DNA from: Gnetum montanum
Lineage: Eukaryota > Streptophyta > Gnetopsida > Gnetales > Gnetaceae
Reading direction: 5' to 3'
Assembly: GCA_015680685.1 (NCBI GenBank)
Contig: MNCI01011864.1
Location: 836,404 to 887,277, forward strand
Length of the DNA stretch: 50,874 bases
Shown one piece after another: positions 11,012 through 20,053 of this stretch (the stretch's first letter is position 1; each line of letters starts with the position of its first letter). The notes under the pieces are model-generated. The model worked only from the letters and a program-made list of their open reading frames with translations, had not been told where the DNA came from and ran no database searches. Position numbers and translations under genes: made by a program.

Positions 11012-12280
11012 ATGGCAAATACAATGGCAAAAGCTTGGCCACTCAGAAACAAGGTCGATCCACTGGTTCCAACAATCACAGCGCTGCTGCAGACGGCCAT
11101 GGATTTAGGCGACACAAGCCTGACCTGTCTTGACGGATTGGCATCACGCCTGAATTCTGGCGTAGTCTCTCAGGTGCTTCGTTCCCAGACAAATCCAGAT
11201 CTCAGTCTCACCTTTTTTGCTTGGTCAGGCCGCCATTTTACCCACAATTCAATCACATACTCTGCCCTGATCCACTTCCTTATCAAACACCGCAGGCTGC
11301 ACGAAGCTGAATCCATTTTGGCACAATGCAAATTCGCCGACTATTTCATGGCCTGCAAGTTCATCAAGGCCTACGGCGATGCCGGGAATGTGGATGAAGC
11401 TCTAAGCTGGTTTAGCAAGTTTGGTTCCTTAGGACTGAAACACACAGTGTATTCTTATAATACGACTCTTGGTGTTCTTGTCAAGGCAGATCGTGTTGTC
11501 CTTGCCCGCAAATTTTTTAGCAGCATGAGAAGGGAACGAGTTTGCCCAGATGCTTCCACTTACACCATTCTTATCAAAGGGTATTGCAGGGCAGGGCTTG
11601 TGGATGATGCTTTGCTTCTGTTTCAGTCGATGGAGCGCCTGCCCAATATAATTACTTACAATGTTCTTATCAATGGGCTTTGTATTAGAGGCCGACTGTT
11701 ACAGGCCAGACAGGTGTTTGAGGAAATGTCTCAGCATGGAAACGGTAATGTTGTTCCTGATACTTGTACTTATGCTACTCTCATCAATGGGTTTTGTCTA
11801 GACGGTCATGTAAGGGAAGCTATTAGGTTGTTGAAAGAAATGAAAACTCAGGGTTTGCAACCTAATGTGGTGAGCTTCAATGCTGTTATTAATGGGCTTT
11901 GTGAGGAAGGCAATTTTCAGGAAGCTAGGTGTATGTTAGGACAAATGCTTCACAGTGGCTGTAAACCTGATGTTGTGAGCTATACCATTTTCATGAAAGG
12001 TTTTTGCAAGGAAGAAAGAATTCAGGAAGCTGAAGGGGTCTTAAATGAAATGATGGCCCATGGATTGTTCCCTAATGCTATTAGTTATGGGACTCTTGTT
12101 TCAGGGTTCTGTGCACAAGGCAACATGGATGGAGCATTTCGGGTTCTGAATGAGATGCTTGCCAAAGGATTGCAACCTCAGCTTGCTATATGGAACGTGG
12201 TTGTAAAGTGTATTTGTGAGACACTGATGGTAGATGATGACAAAGGGTTTTTGACGTTTGAGATGCTTATAAATGTTTGA
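11012..12280 (+). CDS. P-class pentatricopeptide-repeat protein (422 aa)
   Basis: This is an intact intronless ORF in a favourable start context (AAAAATGGC). After about 75 N-terminal residues it is built of tandem 35-residue PPR units. Clear ones begin near residues 81 (ITYSALIHFL), 146 (VYSYNTTLGVL), 182 (STYTILIKGYC), 214 (ITYNVLINGLC), 252 (CTYATLINGFC), 287 (VSFNAVINGLC), 322 (VSYTIFMKGFC), 357 (ISYGTLVSGFC) and 392 (AIWNVVVKCIC). No E, DYW or SMR domain follows, so it is P class. Such proteins bind specific organellar RNAs and act in stability, splicing or translation in mitochondria or plastids. The N-terminus could be a transit peptide, but targeting and RNA target cannot be read from this sequence. 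The last repeat is short and acidic (VDDDKG), so the C-terminus may be slightly truncated. It is the best-preserved gene in the window. Confidence 0.93.
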   Translation: MANTMAKAWPLRNKVDPLVPTITALLQTAMDLGDTSLTCLDGLASRLNSGVVSQVLRSQTNPDLSLTFFAWSGRHFTHNSITYSALIHFLIKHRRLHEAESILAQCKFADYFMACKFIKAYGDAGNVDEALSWFSKFGSLGLKHTVYSYNTTLGVLVKADRVVLARKFFSSMRRERVCPDASTYTILIKGYCRAGLVDDALLLFQSMERLPNIITYNVLINGLCIRGRLLQARQVFEEMSQHGNGNVVPDTCTYATLINGFCLDGHVREAIRLLKEMKTQGLQPNVVSFNAVINGLCEEGNFQEARCMLGQMLHSGCKPDVVSYTIFMKGFCKEERIQEAEGVLNEMMAHGLFPNAISYGTLVSGFCAQGNMDGAFRVLNEMLAKGLQPQLAIWNVVVKCICETLMVDDDKGFLTFEMLINV

Positions 12281-12699
12281 GCTTACTTAAGCATAATGTG
12301 CACATCTTGTGCAGCATTTGGTTCTTCGAAATGAAAATAAGTATACAAAGATGCACAATTGCTCTACGTTGACGAGGCATTTAATTTTTCAGAATACGTC
12401 AATGTTTATGTTGTCAATAATATATTACTCTCCTGGTATCTGAACTTCTTGAGGAGTAAGATGAACATGGCATACAACTGAGATATTCACCTACTGAAAA
12501 TTTTCATCTTTGTTTTGCAGCATGTTTTAAGATAATGCTTCCATATGCCCAATGCATTTTCATGTGTTGCTGTAGGTTACTTAGGACGTGTTTAGTTAGT
12601 TGAACAGATTCTACCTTTGAATATGAAATCTAGAAAGAGTCAGATATGGGTCCAAGAAGAATTCAAGGATTATCCACATAAAACTATACAACACCAAAC
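12281..12699. other. 3' flank of the PPR gene, nothing recognisable
   Basis: This is AT-rich sequence downstream of the PPR stop. It probably includes the 3' untranslated region; several AATAA-like strings exist but none is decisive. Confidence 0.5.
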
Positions 12700-14460
12700 A
12701 ATTTTTTCAATAAATAAAAAATAAAGAGTCCCCAAATTCAGCACCAGAAGATTCATGCAACCAAACACACTCTTAGCTTATCAAACTTGGACTATTTCCA
12801 TCGTGAGATATTCTGAGAGTATGTCGAGCAGTGGTTATAACAGGAAAAGATTGATCAGGGAAATTAAAGGGGAAGCTGCATAATATTATGCATCTTTGGC
12901 ATGATTTGAGATGTAAAATGGACGGAAAGAGCAATGACAGCCTTTGAGAAATGGATCAGGAGGAGTCTTTTGCAGTGCTAGACATAGCCATATGAAACTC
13001 TAATATGAGTAGTGACTGTCTCAATTTCTTTGCCTGGTTTAACGTAATGTTTGAGATGGTCTGGTCTCTGGTGATGTAGCTAAAATAGTGTTCATTAGAT
13101 GCCCTAATTCTTAAGCAGTATGCAATATTACATAGAATTTCAAATTGAACGCGTAAGGCATTCCTGCCCTCGTAACAAATACCTCTATTAAGTAGTCAGC
13201 TAAACTAAAAGTAGGTAATCTTACAAAGTTTTCATTCACCAAGCCATTGCATAAGATAGATGGGATCTCTGCATCCTTGGTTTTTATTTGATGATTGCTG
13301 CCTGCCTGCCCTATGTCATGAAATGCTTGTTCCAGTGTTATTAAACATAAGGTTTATTGTTACGTACTAAACATTCTTTTATCGAAACTTGCCGAAATAT
13401 CATTTCAGAGCATCCATATATTTGCAAAATGCTTTTAGATACACATGTGCTTGAATATAAGCATACAACCAGGCTCCTACCAATGATTGTGCAATTTAAA
13501 CCAACACCCAACCGTTACCAAAACCGAACAACCAAATTCAGCACTGGGAAATTAATACAACTAAACACATCCTTGGCTTAGCAAACTTGGACTATTTCCA
13601 TCGTGAGATGTTATGTCAAGTAGCAGTAATAACATGAAAAGATTGACCAGGGAAAGTTAGGGGGAAGCTGCATAATATTATGCATCTTTTGCTTGATTTG
13701 ACATGTGCAATGGAAGGAAAGTGCAATGACACCCTTGAGAAAAGGTTCAAGAGAACTCTTCTGCCCTCACATTTAAGTTTTACGGTGCTAAATAAAGTCA
13801 TATGAAATTATACTATCAGTGGTGATTGTCTCAATTTCTTTGCCTGGTTTAATGTAATGGTATGAAATGTCTGGTCTTAGGTAATGTTGCTAAAATAGTG
13901 CGCATTCAGTCAATCAATATGTTAATTCTTAGGCAGCTAACAGTATCATCTAAAATTTTAAATTGAACCTCAAGGCATTCCTGTCCTTGTAACAAATAAC
14001 AGGATCATCATCCAGAGGCACAATGCTCATTTTGCTAATGCAGGTCTTGGGAGGGTTGGTGGATGAGCAAAAATGTAACCTCTTTCAAGTGGCTGCACCC
14101 AAGATCAAACCTAGGTCTTACAACTTGAGAAACCAACACCTTAGCATCCCTCTAAGTAATAGTCCCTTTATCATAAAAAAAATACCTTTATTAAATATGT
14201 CAGCTAACCTAAAAGTAGGTAGTCTTACTAAGTTCTCTGCGTAAGATAGGTTCTCTGCATCCTTGGTTTCTATATGAAGATTATTGTCTGCCTGCCTTAT
14301 ACCATGAAATAGAGAATGTTACTAAACATAAGGTTAACTGTTCTGTTTAAGAATTCTGTTATCAAAACTGGCAGAGATATCTATTTCAGAACATCCATAT
14401 ATTGAATATAACCAGAATATAACCAAATCATTGTACAATTTAAACCAACATCCATATGCT
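12700..14460. repeat. Tandem segmental duplication (~0.8-0.95 kb, two copies)
   Basis: Copy A is about 12700-13510 and copy B about 13510-14460. Matching anchors in the same order are AAACTTGGACTATTTCCATC (12784 and 13577), GGGGAAGCTGCATAATATTATG, GTCTCAATTTCTTTGCCTGG, AAAAGTAGGTA and GCATCCTTGGTTT. Divergence is substantial, with many small indels. Copy B carries an approximately 170-bp insertion at 14003-14180 that is absent from copy A. There is no coding potential in either copy; the short ORFs are not conserved between them. Confidence 0.8.
14003..14180 (-). mobile_element. Possible tRNA-derived SINE
   Basis: This segment interrupts copy B of the tandem duplication between GTAACAAATA and AATACC. 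On the minus strand it contains an A-box-like ATGCTAAGGTGTTGG and, about 35 bp on, a B-box-like AGGTTTGATCTTGG, which is the spacing of a tRNA-type internal polymerase III promoter. A clear A-tail at the expected 3' end and a firm target duplication are not seen, so this could be another kind of small repeat. Confidence 0.35.
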
Positions 14461-14887
14461 AGGTACCTTTCTTCATCAATGAATAAGCTGACCTAGAGAT
14501 ATGAAATCGTAAACATTCAATTATTGCAACATTTTCTATATAGAAGATATTATTAGGAATGCATCAAAATTATTTACAAAATCAAAAGACTTGCATTGAA
14601 ACTTGTTTACGGAGATGATAAGCTCACAATATTTATACTTCGTGGTAGTGCAAGCTTCAAATTTACATTGGAAATAGATTATTGAAATGCCGAAAGAATC
14701 ACAAAATACTTGTCACTGGAAACAACTTATTGAAAAGTTGAGCTAATATACATATGAATTGTTGAAGGCATATCCCCTGGAACCTGTAGCATGCCAGTTA
14801 ACTTATAAACAATACTAACTTGTCATACTCGGAAACATTTTTCTCAGAAACATCTCTCTTCACCTTCAAAGATAAATGTATAACCAT
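14461..14887. other. 3' flank of the POLD4-like gene
   Basis: There is no ORF of note and no recognised repeat. It probably includes the 3' untranslated region of the minus-strand gene. Confidence 0.45.
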
Positions 14888-16017
14888 CTATATGCGACCC
14901 TCCCAAAGGCATTGCGGATTGATAGCAGTATTTTCCAAAATAGTCTTAACTTGTTCTGGAGGATTTAAACCAAGTCTTGATGCTCTCTCCCAACGCTCTA
15001 GCCTAGGAATTCCAATGCATGGGCCATATTTCACGTTCATGTCAAATTCTTTCAGGGTCTCTTCATTTTGATCCTTATCATCTGCATAGGTCACTACTCT
15101 GATAAATAATATGCTTAAAAATCAAAAGTTAAAAACATGAAACAGTATTTGCTAAAAAGATAATCATAAAAGTTTTTAGAAATTCAAACACACAATCCTA
15201 GACTCACAACATTCCTTTTCTTGAACAGTATCAATAATAAACAACCAAACATATTTAAAATAAAAAAGAAATAAGGTAGTTATATAAAGTTGCCATGCCC
15301 GGTTAAGTCATTGTCAAATCTTTTCTCTGCCTTAACAGATGAAAGAAATCAGTCACCAAGGTAATGATATTAAGTTGCTTTTCTTAGGGTATGATATGTC
15401 ATTAAAACTATTGGTGTTGCCCTGCAACAGACAGTGACACCAAATATCTCAGAGGTGTCCGAGTTTCCTAATTTTCAAGATCGAGGCACCCTAACCTTCA
15501 TGGGACAGTAGTCTAGGGTTTGATAGGTTTAAGCATGAAGATTTTAATCTCAATTATGTTCACGAAAACTTATACCAAATTGTATGAAACGGAACGAAAT
15601 TGGAAAGTAAATCCACAGACTGAGTTCAATAACAATTTATCTTGAATTCTGAAAAGACAGCAGGTAACAGACCCATTCAATGGTCCGGTATTAATATAAA
15701 CCTCTGATGCCCTTCTTCATAGTTTCAGTGATTAATAAATATTTTACACAAAAATTCACAATAATGACCAACAAAATCCAATAAGGTACGCTCAATTCAA
15801 TTACGTAACAGTTATACTCATCTGAAAATTGGACAAAATTTCAGACATTCTGACATTGGAATTGCGGGAAAAGAACTCAGAGTTAAACAATGTTACCTTC
15901 TACAGCGGTTGACTGCGAAGAAGATTTCGCCGAATGGGAGGAATTTTTGCGTTCATTGTAAATGTTTTTCTTATTCTTGAACGAGCTTTTAATGGTGGAA
16001 GCTCTTTTCGGTGCCAT
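14888..16017 (-). CDS. POLD4: DNA polymerase delta subunit 4 (p12/Cdm1-like), two exons
   Basis: Joining exon 1 (16017-15897, ATG at 16017-16015) and exon 2 (15081-14888, TAG at the end) gives 104 residues. The donor is GAAG|GTAACA and the acceptor TATGCAG|ATGATAAG, phase 1, with the frame kept. The C-terminal half is diagnostic: EFDMNVKYGPCIGIPRLERW followed by ERASRLGLNPPEQV, matching the conserved YGPC.G..RL.RW.RA...GL.PP core of the family, with a typical CLWEGRI end. This is the smallest subunit of the replicative polymerase delta complex in the nucleus, involved in holoenzyme stability and PCNA contact. The basic N-terminus (KRASTIKSSFKNKK) sits where a PCNA-binding box is expected but is degenerate. 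Both exons are open, so the gene is probably functional. Confidence 0.9.
15082..15896 (-). other. Intron of the POLD4-like gene (815 bp)
   Basis: It is bounded by GTAACA and CTATGCAG on the minus strand. The phase fits exactly (one base of an Asp codon on the exon 1 side, two on the exon 2 side). The interior is AT-rich with no recognised repeat or ORF. Confidence 0.85.
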
Positions 16018-16489
16018 AGCTGTATTCTGAGGAAACTGTAACTTCTCACCCTAATCTGAATACTAACTCGGATCAAACTACGAAAAAAACACGCAATCTT
16101 CGGTATCGGACCCGACAGGTTTTGCGTTAAGGATTGATGCTGAGCTTGAAGTAGCATCAAACTGTATTAAACTTGCATTAGAGACTTCCAGTTGAGATGT
16201 GCCGTAAATAGAAAGATTTTTGAAAATCAGCCCTGCGATTGAAAAAAGATCTAAATTTACAGAATAGTTGGATTTTGCAGACACGGGACAAAAAATTAAA
16301 AAACAACTTTTCCAAGTCAAAAAACTTAATGAATTATAATTTTGGAGCACATGTTGAAGAAAACTTGCGTTTAAGTGAGAAATTGAAGTATTTCATTGGT
16401 AGATTCATCAGTTTTATCCCTATTTTAATTACATTTCAGTTTATAAATCATATTTTTGGCATTTCCTGGTATTTTAACATAACTCGTTA
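16018..16489. other. 5' flank of the POLD4-like gene
   Basis: It should hold the minus-strand promoter and 5' untranslated region. No clear TATA box or element stands out, and the short ORFs here have no recognisable domains. Confidence 0.45.
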
Positions 16490-17518
16490 TGCGCCCTAGC
16501 AATGTTTAGCCCTTGTACTCCTTCATCCATCTAGCTAGTATCTTTTGAGCAGATCCATCACCATTATAAACAATAGTGGTGACAAGGGATCTCCTTGCGG
16601 CAACCCTGTCCTCAATCTCTGGAATCTCAGAGCCTCCCATCAATGTCAAATGAGTAATGGTTGCCCCGTTGCATTTGAATGCATAGGTTTACAAACTTGG
16701 TATCGAACCTCTTCGACAACTAACCATATCATAACCCTTAGTGATATCTAGCTTAATGCACATTCTTGGGAATCTAGTTGACTTTAGGGAGTGGAGGATC
16801 TCCTACAACAATAGTACCTAATCTTGTAGGAAATAGCCTTTGACAAACCTAGCCTGATGTTCCTCCATCAATTTTTTCATTAAAGGCACGACATGCCCCA
16901 CTAGCATCTTTGAGAATATTTGCAACAAGGTGTTGCAAGCCCCAATGGGTCGGAAGTGCCTCGACAATGTCAGATGTGGCATTTTGGGCAGTAGCACCAC
17001 TCGTGAACAATTGATCTCTTTATGCACTTGTTATCAACTGAGCATGCAATTGAAGGCATTCAGTAGATTGACCCCCATAGTGTCTTCAAACTCCTGAAAA
17101 AATTCAATGGGCCACCCATCCAACCCCAGAGCTTTGTTAGGTTGCATGGACCTCATGGCCCTGCTCATCTCCTCCCATGAGAAAGGCTGCAATAGGTCCT
17201 AGTTGTTAATCCTTATGAGTACATGTGTTACCGGGATCGAGATATGCTCTGTGTCTCGCCACCGCCCCCTCACCCCGCAACCCCCACCCCCACCCCCAAA
17301 ATGCACATAATTCTTCAAGCTCCTACATGCTACTCTGTAGCCCTTGCCCCCCTAATGCCCTCCAGCATGTGCTATATTTTTATCTTGGATGCCCAATTGG
17401 CCTTAACAATAGCAAAGAAAAATCATGTGTGCTTATCCCCTTCCCATAACCATGACACCCACGACCATTGTTGCCAATAGCTCTCTTCCTTCCTATCTAG
17501 TTCCTGGAGTTCCTAGAG
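16490..17518 (-). pseudogene. LINE reverse transcriptase, N-terminal half (inverted)
   Basis: From 17518 leftward the minus strand encodes LQELDRKEESYWQQWSW, WEGDKHT (typical of plant L1 before the RT domain), PNKALGWDGWPIEFFQEF (about 17100-17150), LLPK..HLTLSRHFRPIGACN with LLQIFSKMLVGHV (about 16870-17000), QARFVKG, and GLPQGDPLSPLLF.MVMDLL (about 16540-16605). These are RT fingers and palm blocks of an L1-type ORF2. Several stops and frame changes interrupt it. A C-rich tract at 17262-17300 breaks the coding. Confidence 0.8.
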
Positions 17519-18929
17519 TGTGTTTGGTGGCACACTACATCGATGATACGATGATTTTCACTAGGGCAATGGTGCAAGCAGAGGCCCTAATGCGGGTGTT
17601 GGGCAGAACGCAGCGTGAGGTGGGCTTAGAAATTAATAAAGGTAAGTCGATCATCCACCTTGTTAACATAACAAGGATGGTGAGAACCAAACTCATCTAG
17701 ACATTGGGCATTCTACTGGGTAGTGCATAGAACACCTATTTGGGCATGCCCATCTTCGATTAGTAGCTGCCCTTCTAGTGTCTGCATAAGTGGGATGGTG
17801 GTACTAGCTTCTATAGATATGCTAGGGCATGGATGGAGTTGGTGGAGTGGGTGTAGAAGAAAAGTATGGCTTGGATTGGTCATTGCTTATCTTGCAAATG
17901 AAAGATGATTCTTGTTGCAATAGTCCTAATGGCAACAGCAAGGTTTGCGACATCCATGGCCACCTCGCCAGTTGGGGTAATTGAGAAAATTGACAGGATC
18001 ATTAGAGACTTTGTGTGGTTAGGGGGGAATGGGGACAAGAAGCTACATTTGGTGTCTTGGGCTTTGATGGTGAACAAAAAGTTGGTAGGTGGAATTGGCA
18101 TTTTGCTGTTTAGGGATGAGGTGACCCTAGGCCTTCATTGGCTAGTTAATAGATTTCTTGGACAAACGGATGGCCCAACATTGTGGGTGCAATTGCTTCA
18201 ATAGAAATACAGTAGATGGGAGGCCAACGCGGGAAGTTCCTAGCTTTAAAAAAATCTATGTTGGCATGCTAGAATAGTGGAACCCTTGGATCTGTTGGAG
18301 CAACACACAAAGAAAGTAGTGAAATCCCTATACTCGCCCAAGAATGGATGGGTGGAGGTCTGGAGGGCTTAGTTGCCTGAAGAGATAAAAGCCTTTGGAT
18401 GGTTAATCAAACACAAGGTGCTACCCCTAAGAACCACGTTATGGGAGAGGGGAATGTGCATGAAAGCCAATTGTCCACTTTGTAACATTGCACCCAAAAC
18501 ATTACAACATTTCATTTATGGGTGTCGGGCCATACAGGAGATTTGGCATACCATCAACATCATGCTTGACATCGTCTGCCATGGGGATTCCATCACATTG
18601 GCCATTCTGTGAGTCATCTGGAAATACCAGAATTCATTGATCTTCCATGGGTAGACATTTCTCGCATTGATGACAGTTGTCAAGGTGGCACATTTGCTAT
18701 GGAAGGAGGCTACGAAGGCCATGGGGCAGTGACTCCTCTTTGAACCATCATGGACTAAGTTTGCGGGGGAGATAGAACTATGGGCTTTAGTGGAACGGAT
18801 GGGATGGATGAATATGCTCAAACACATCGAAGGCAAATCGGGGCTTTTCACCATGCAATTCTTTAATAGTAACCTATCCAGAGTGAGACATATGATTCTT
18901 GATATTGTTTTGACCTTATGCTACTCCTA
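17519..18929 (+). pseudogene. LINE reverse transcriptase, C-terminal half and zf-RVT domain
   Basis: The sequence encodes HYIDDTMIF with the catalytic Asp pair at 17542-17547, LEINKGKS, YLGMPIF, a thumb-like region (EKIDRIIRDFVWLGG and HLVSWA, 17980-18070), and the zinc-binding zf-RVT block at 18370-18540 (WERGMCMKANCPLC..APKTLQHFIYGC). The order is that of a plant L1 ORF2 C-terminus. Stops occur near 17700, 17760, 18200, 18240 and 18611. Confidence 0.82.
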
Positions 18930-18949
18930 ATGATAATAAAGAAATCAAT

Positions 18950-19066
18950 TATTTAAACTAATTACAATAGAAAATAAAGTCTAAACTAACCTAAGGGTGA
19001 TGAATGTCCATTCCTAGCTTGTTGTATATGTCTTGAACCCATGTATCCACCATTGGGATTACTAAG
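18950..19066 (-). repeat. E5 LTR, left fragment
   Basis: Blocks CTAAACTAACCTAAGG, TGTCTTGAACCCATGTATCC and TTGGGATTACTAAG match the minus-strand LTR of E0. The fragment ends exactly at the E4 start. It continues at 28090 after a near-perfect duplication (ctaag 19062-19066, ccaag 28090-28094). The outer left end is missing and abuts the LINE. Confidence 0.65.
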
Positions 19067-19919
19067 TGATGAATCGAGGTTTGCCAAGCCTTGATATTAG
19101 GTATGCGATATTGCAGCTTGGATATGATATCGTATACACAATATTGTGATTTCTATGTTAGCCTATAAATATAGCACTCAGGCGCATAGTGAAGGAACAT
19201 ATTTTTTTAGATCATTAGAGAGTTAGAAGTTCTTTTCTTTTGGTAGTTTAGCTTTCAGTTATTCTTAGTGCATCCCTATAGTGTGATGTTTGTAATTGTA
19301 CAGTACCTTTGTTCAAATGTGACATACTTGGACATGCACATGATCGACAATAAAGATCGAGATTACTCCATCATTGTAGCATTCACTTAGCTTTTAATTA
19401 TTTTAACTGTTGATTATTTATTGCTATTTTCTTAGTTAATATTTCTTTTATCATCATTTACTATTCCTATTGTTAATGTAGAATGAGTATGCTTTAATCA
19501 CAACCATTTAAGTGTAACTACGTGGTAACCCAGTAGTGTATTGAGTAGTGCTTCGAGTGATGTGCACTTGGTAATCCTAGAAGTAGTACATGAAGTCTAA
19601 GATGCGTACAGACAATCAGGGATGGATGCTCATCACACTTAGGCTAACTTAGATCCTATTTCCTAATGCTCATTAGCTTAATTAAGTATCTCTTATTGTC
19701 CTTAGGAGTAGCATAGTAGTAGAGATCACATCATACACCTCACTTTGGATGAAACCATACATGACAAAGCAAATACTAGTCCAAGTCGAAAGACAACGAA
19801 CTGCAATCAACGTATAATCGTCTAGGTGCCACAACTAGTTCATTTGCAGAGTTTGACCAAATCACACGTACACACTTGTATTCGTATGATTGAGCGTAGG
19901 GGTACCTCCTCGCTCATCA
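19067..19919 (+). repeat. E4 5' LTR (853 bp)
   Basis: It starts TGATGAATCGAGG and ends CGCTCATCA. A TATA-like CCTATAAATATAG lies at about 19163-19175, preceded by three ATATCGC-like units (19104-19152). AATAAAGATCGAG (19349-19361) resembles a polyadenylation signal. The part from about 19240 on aligns with 27420-28089. Confidence 0.8.
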
Positions 19920-19920
19920 T

Positions 19921-19938
19921 TAGTGTCGTTGCCGAGGA
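19921..19938 (+). other. E4 primer-binding site, tRNA-Asp type, decayed
   Basis: The sequence TAGTGTCGTTGCCGAGGA matches 14 of 18 bases of the tRNA-Asp complement. All differences are transitions. It is two bases after the LTR end. Confidence 0.7.
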
Positions 19939-20053
19939 TGATGCTAGTTATCTAGATTAGTTATATCATACAAGATTGCCATAATAGGGTATCAATGATA
20001 TATCTGTCGAAAAAAGAAATTAAATTCAATTAAGTTACACATAATTCATGACA

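Larger units (their letters stand above)
16490..18948 (+). mobile_element. LINE (L1-type) remnant with inverted 5' half
   Basis: Two parts of one non-LTR reverse transcriptase lie head to head. The left part (16490 to about 17518) reads on the minus strand and ends just before the catalytic motif. The right part (about 17519-18948) reads on the plus strand and begins just before it. In sense order the halves almost abut, so this is one element with an internal inversion and not two insertions. No clear A-tail or target duplication was found. Many stops show it is dead. Confidence 0.8.

Noticed and set aside
13357-13801. Short ORFs in the tandem duplication
   Set aside because: They are not conserved between the two copies, so they are not genes.
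16078-16350. Minus-strand 90-residue ORF upstream of the POLD4-like gene
   Set aside because: No domain, not in frame with the gene, and AT-rich leader-like composition; likely chance.
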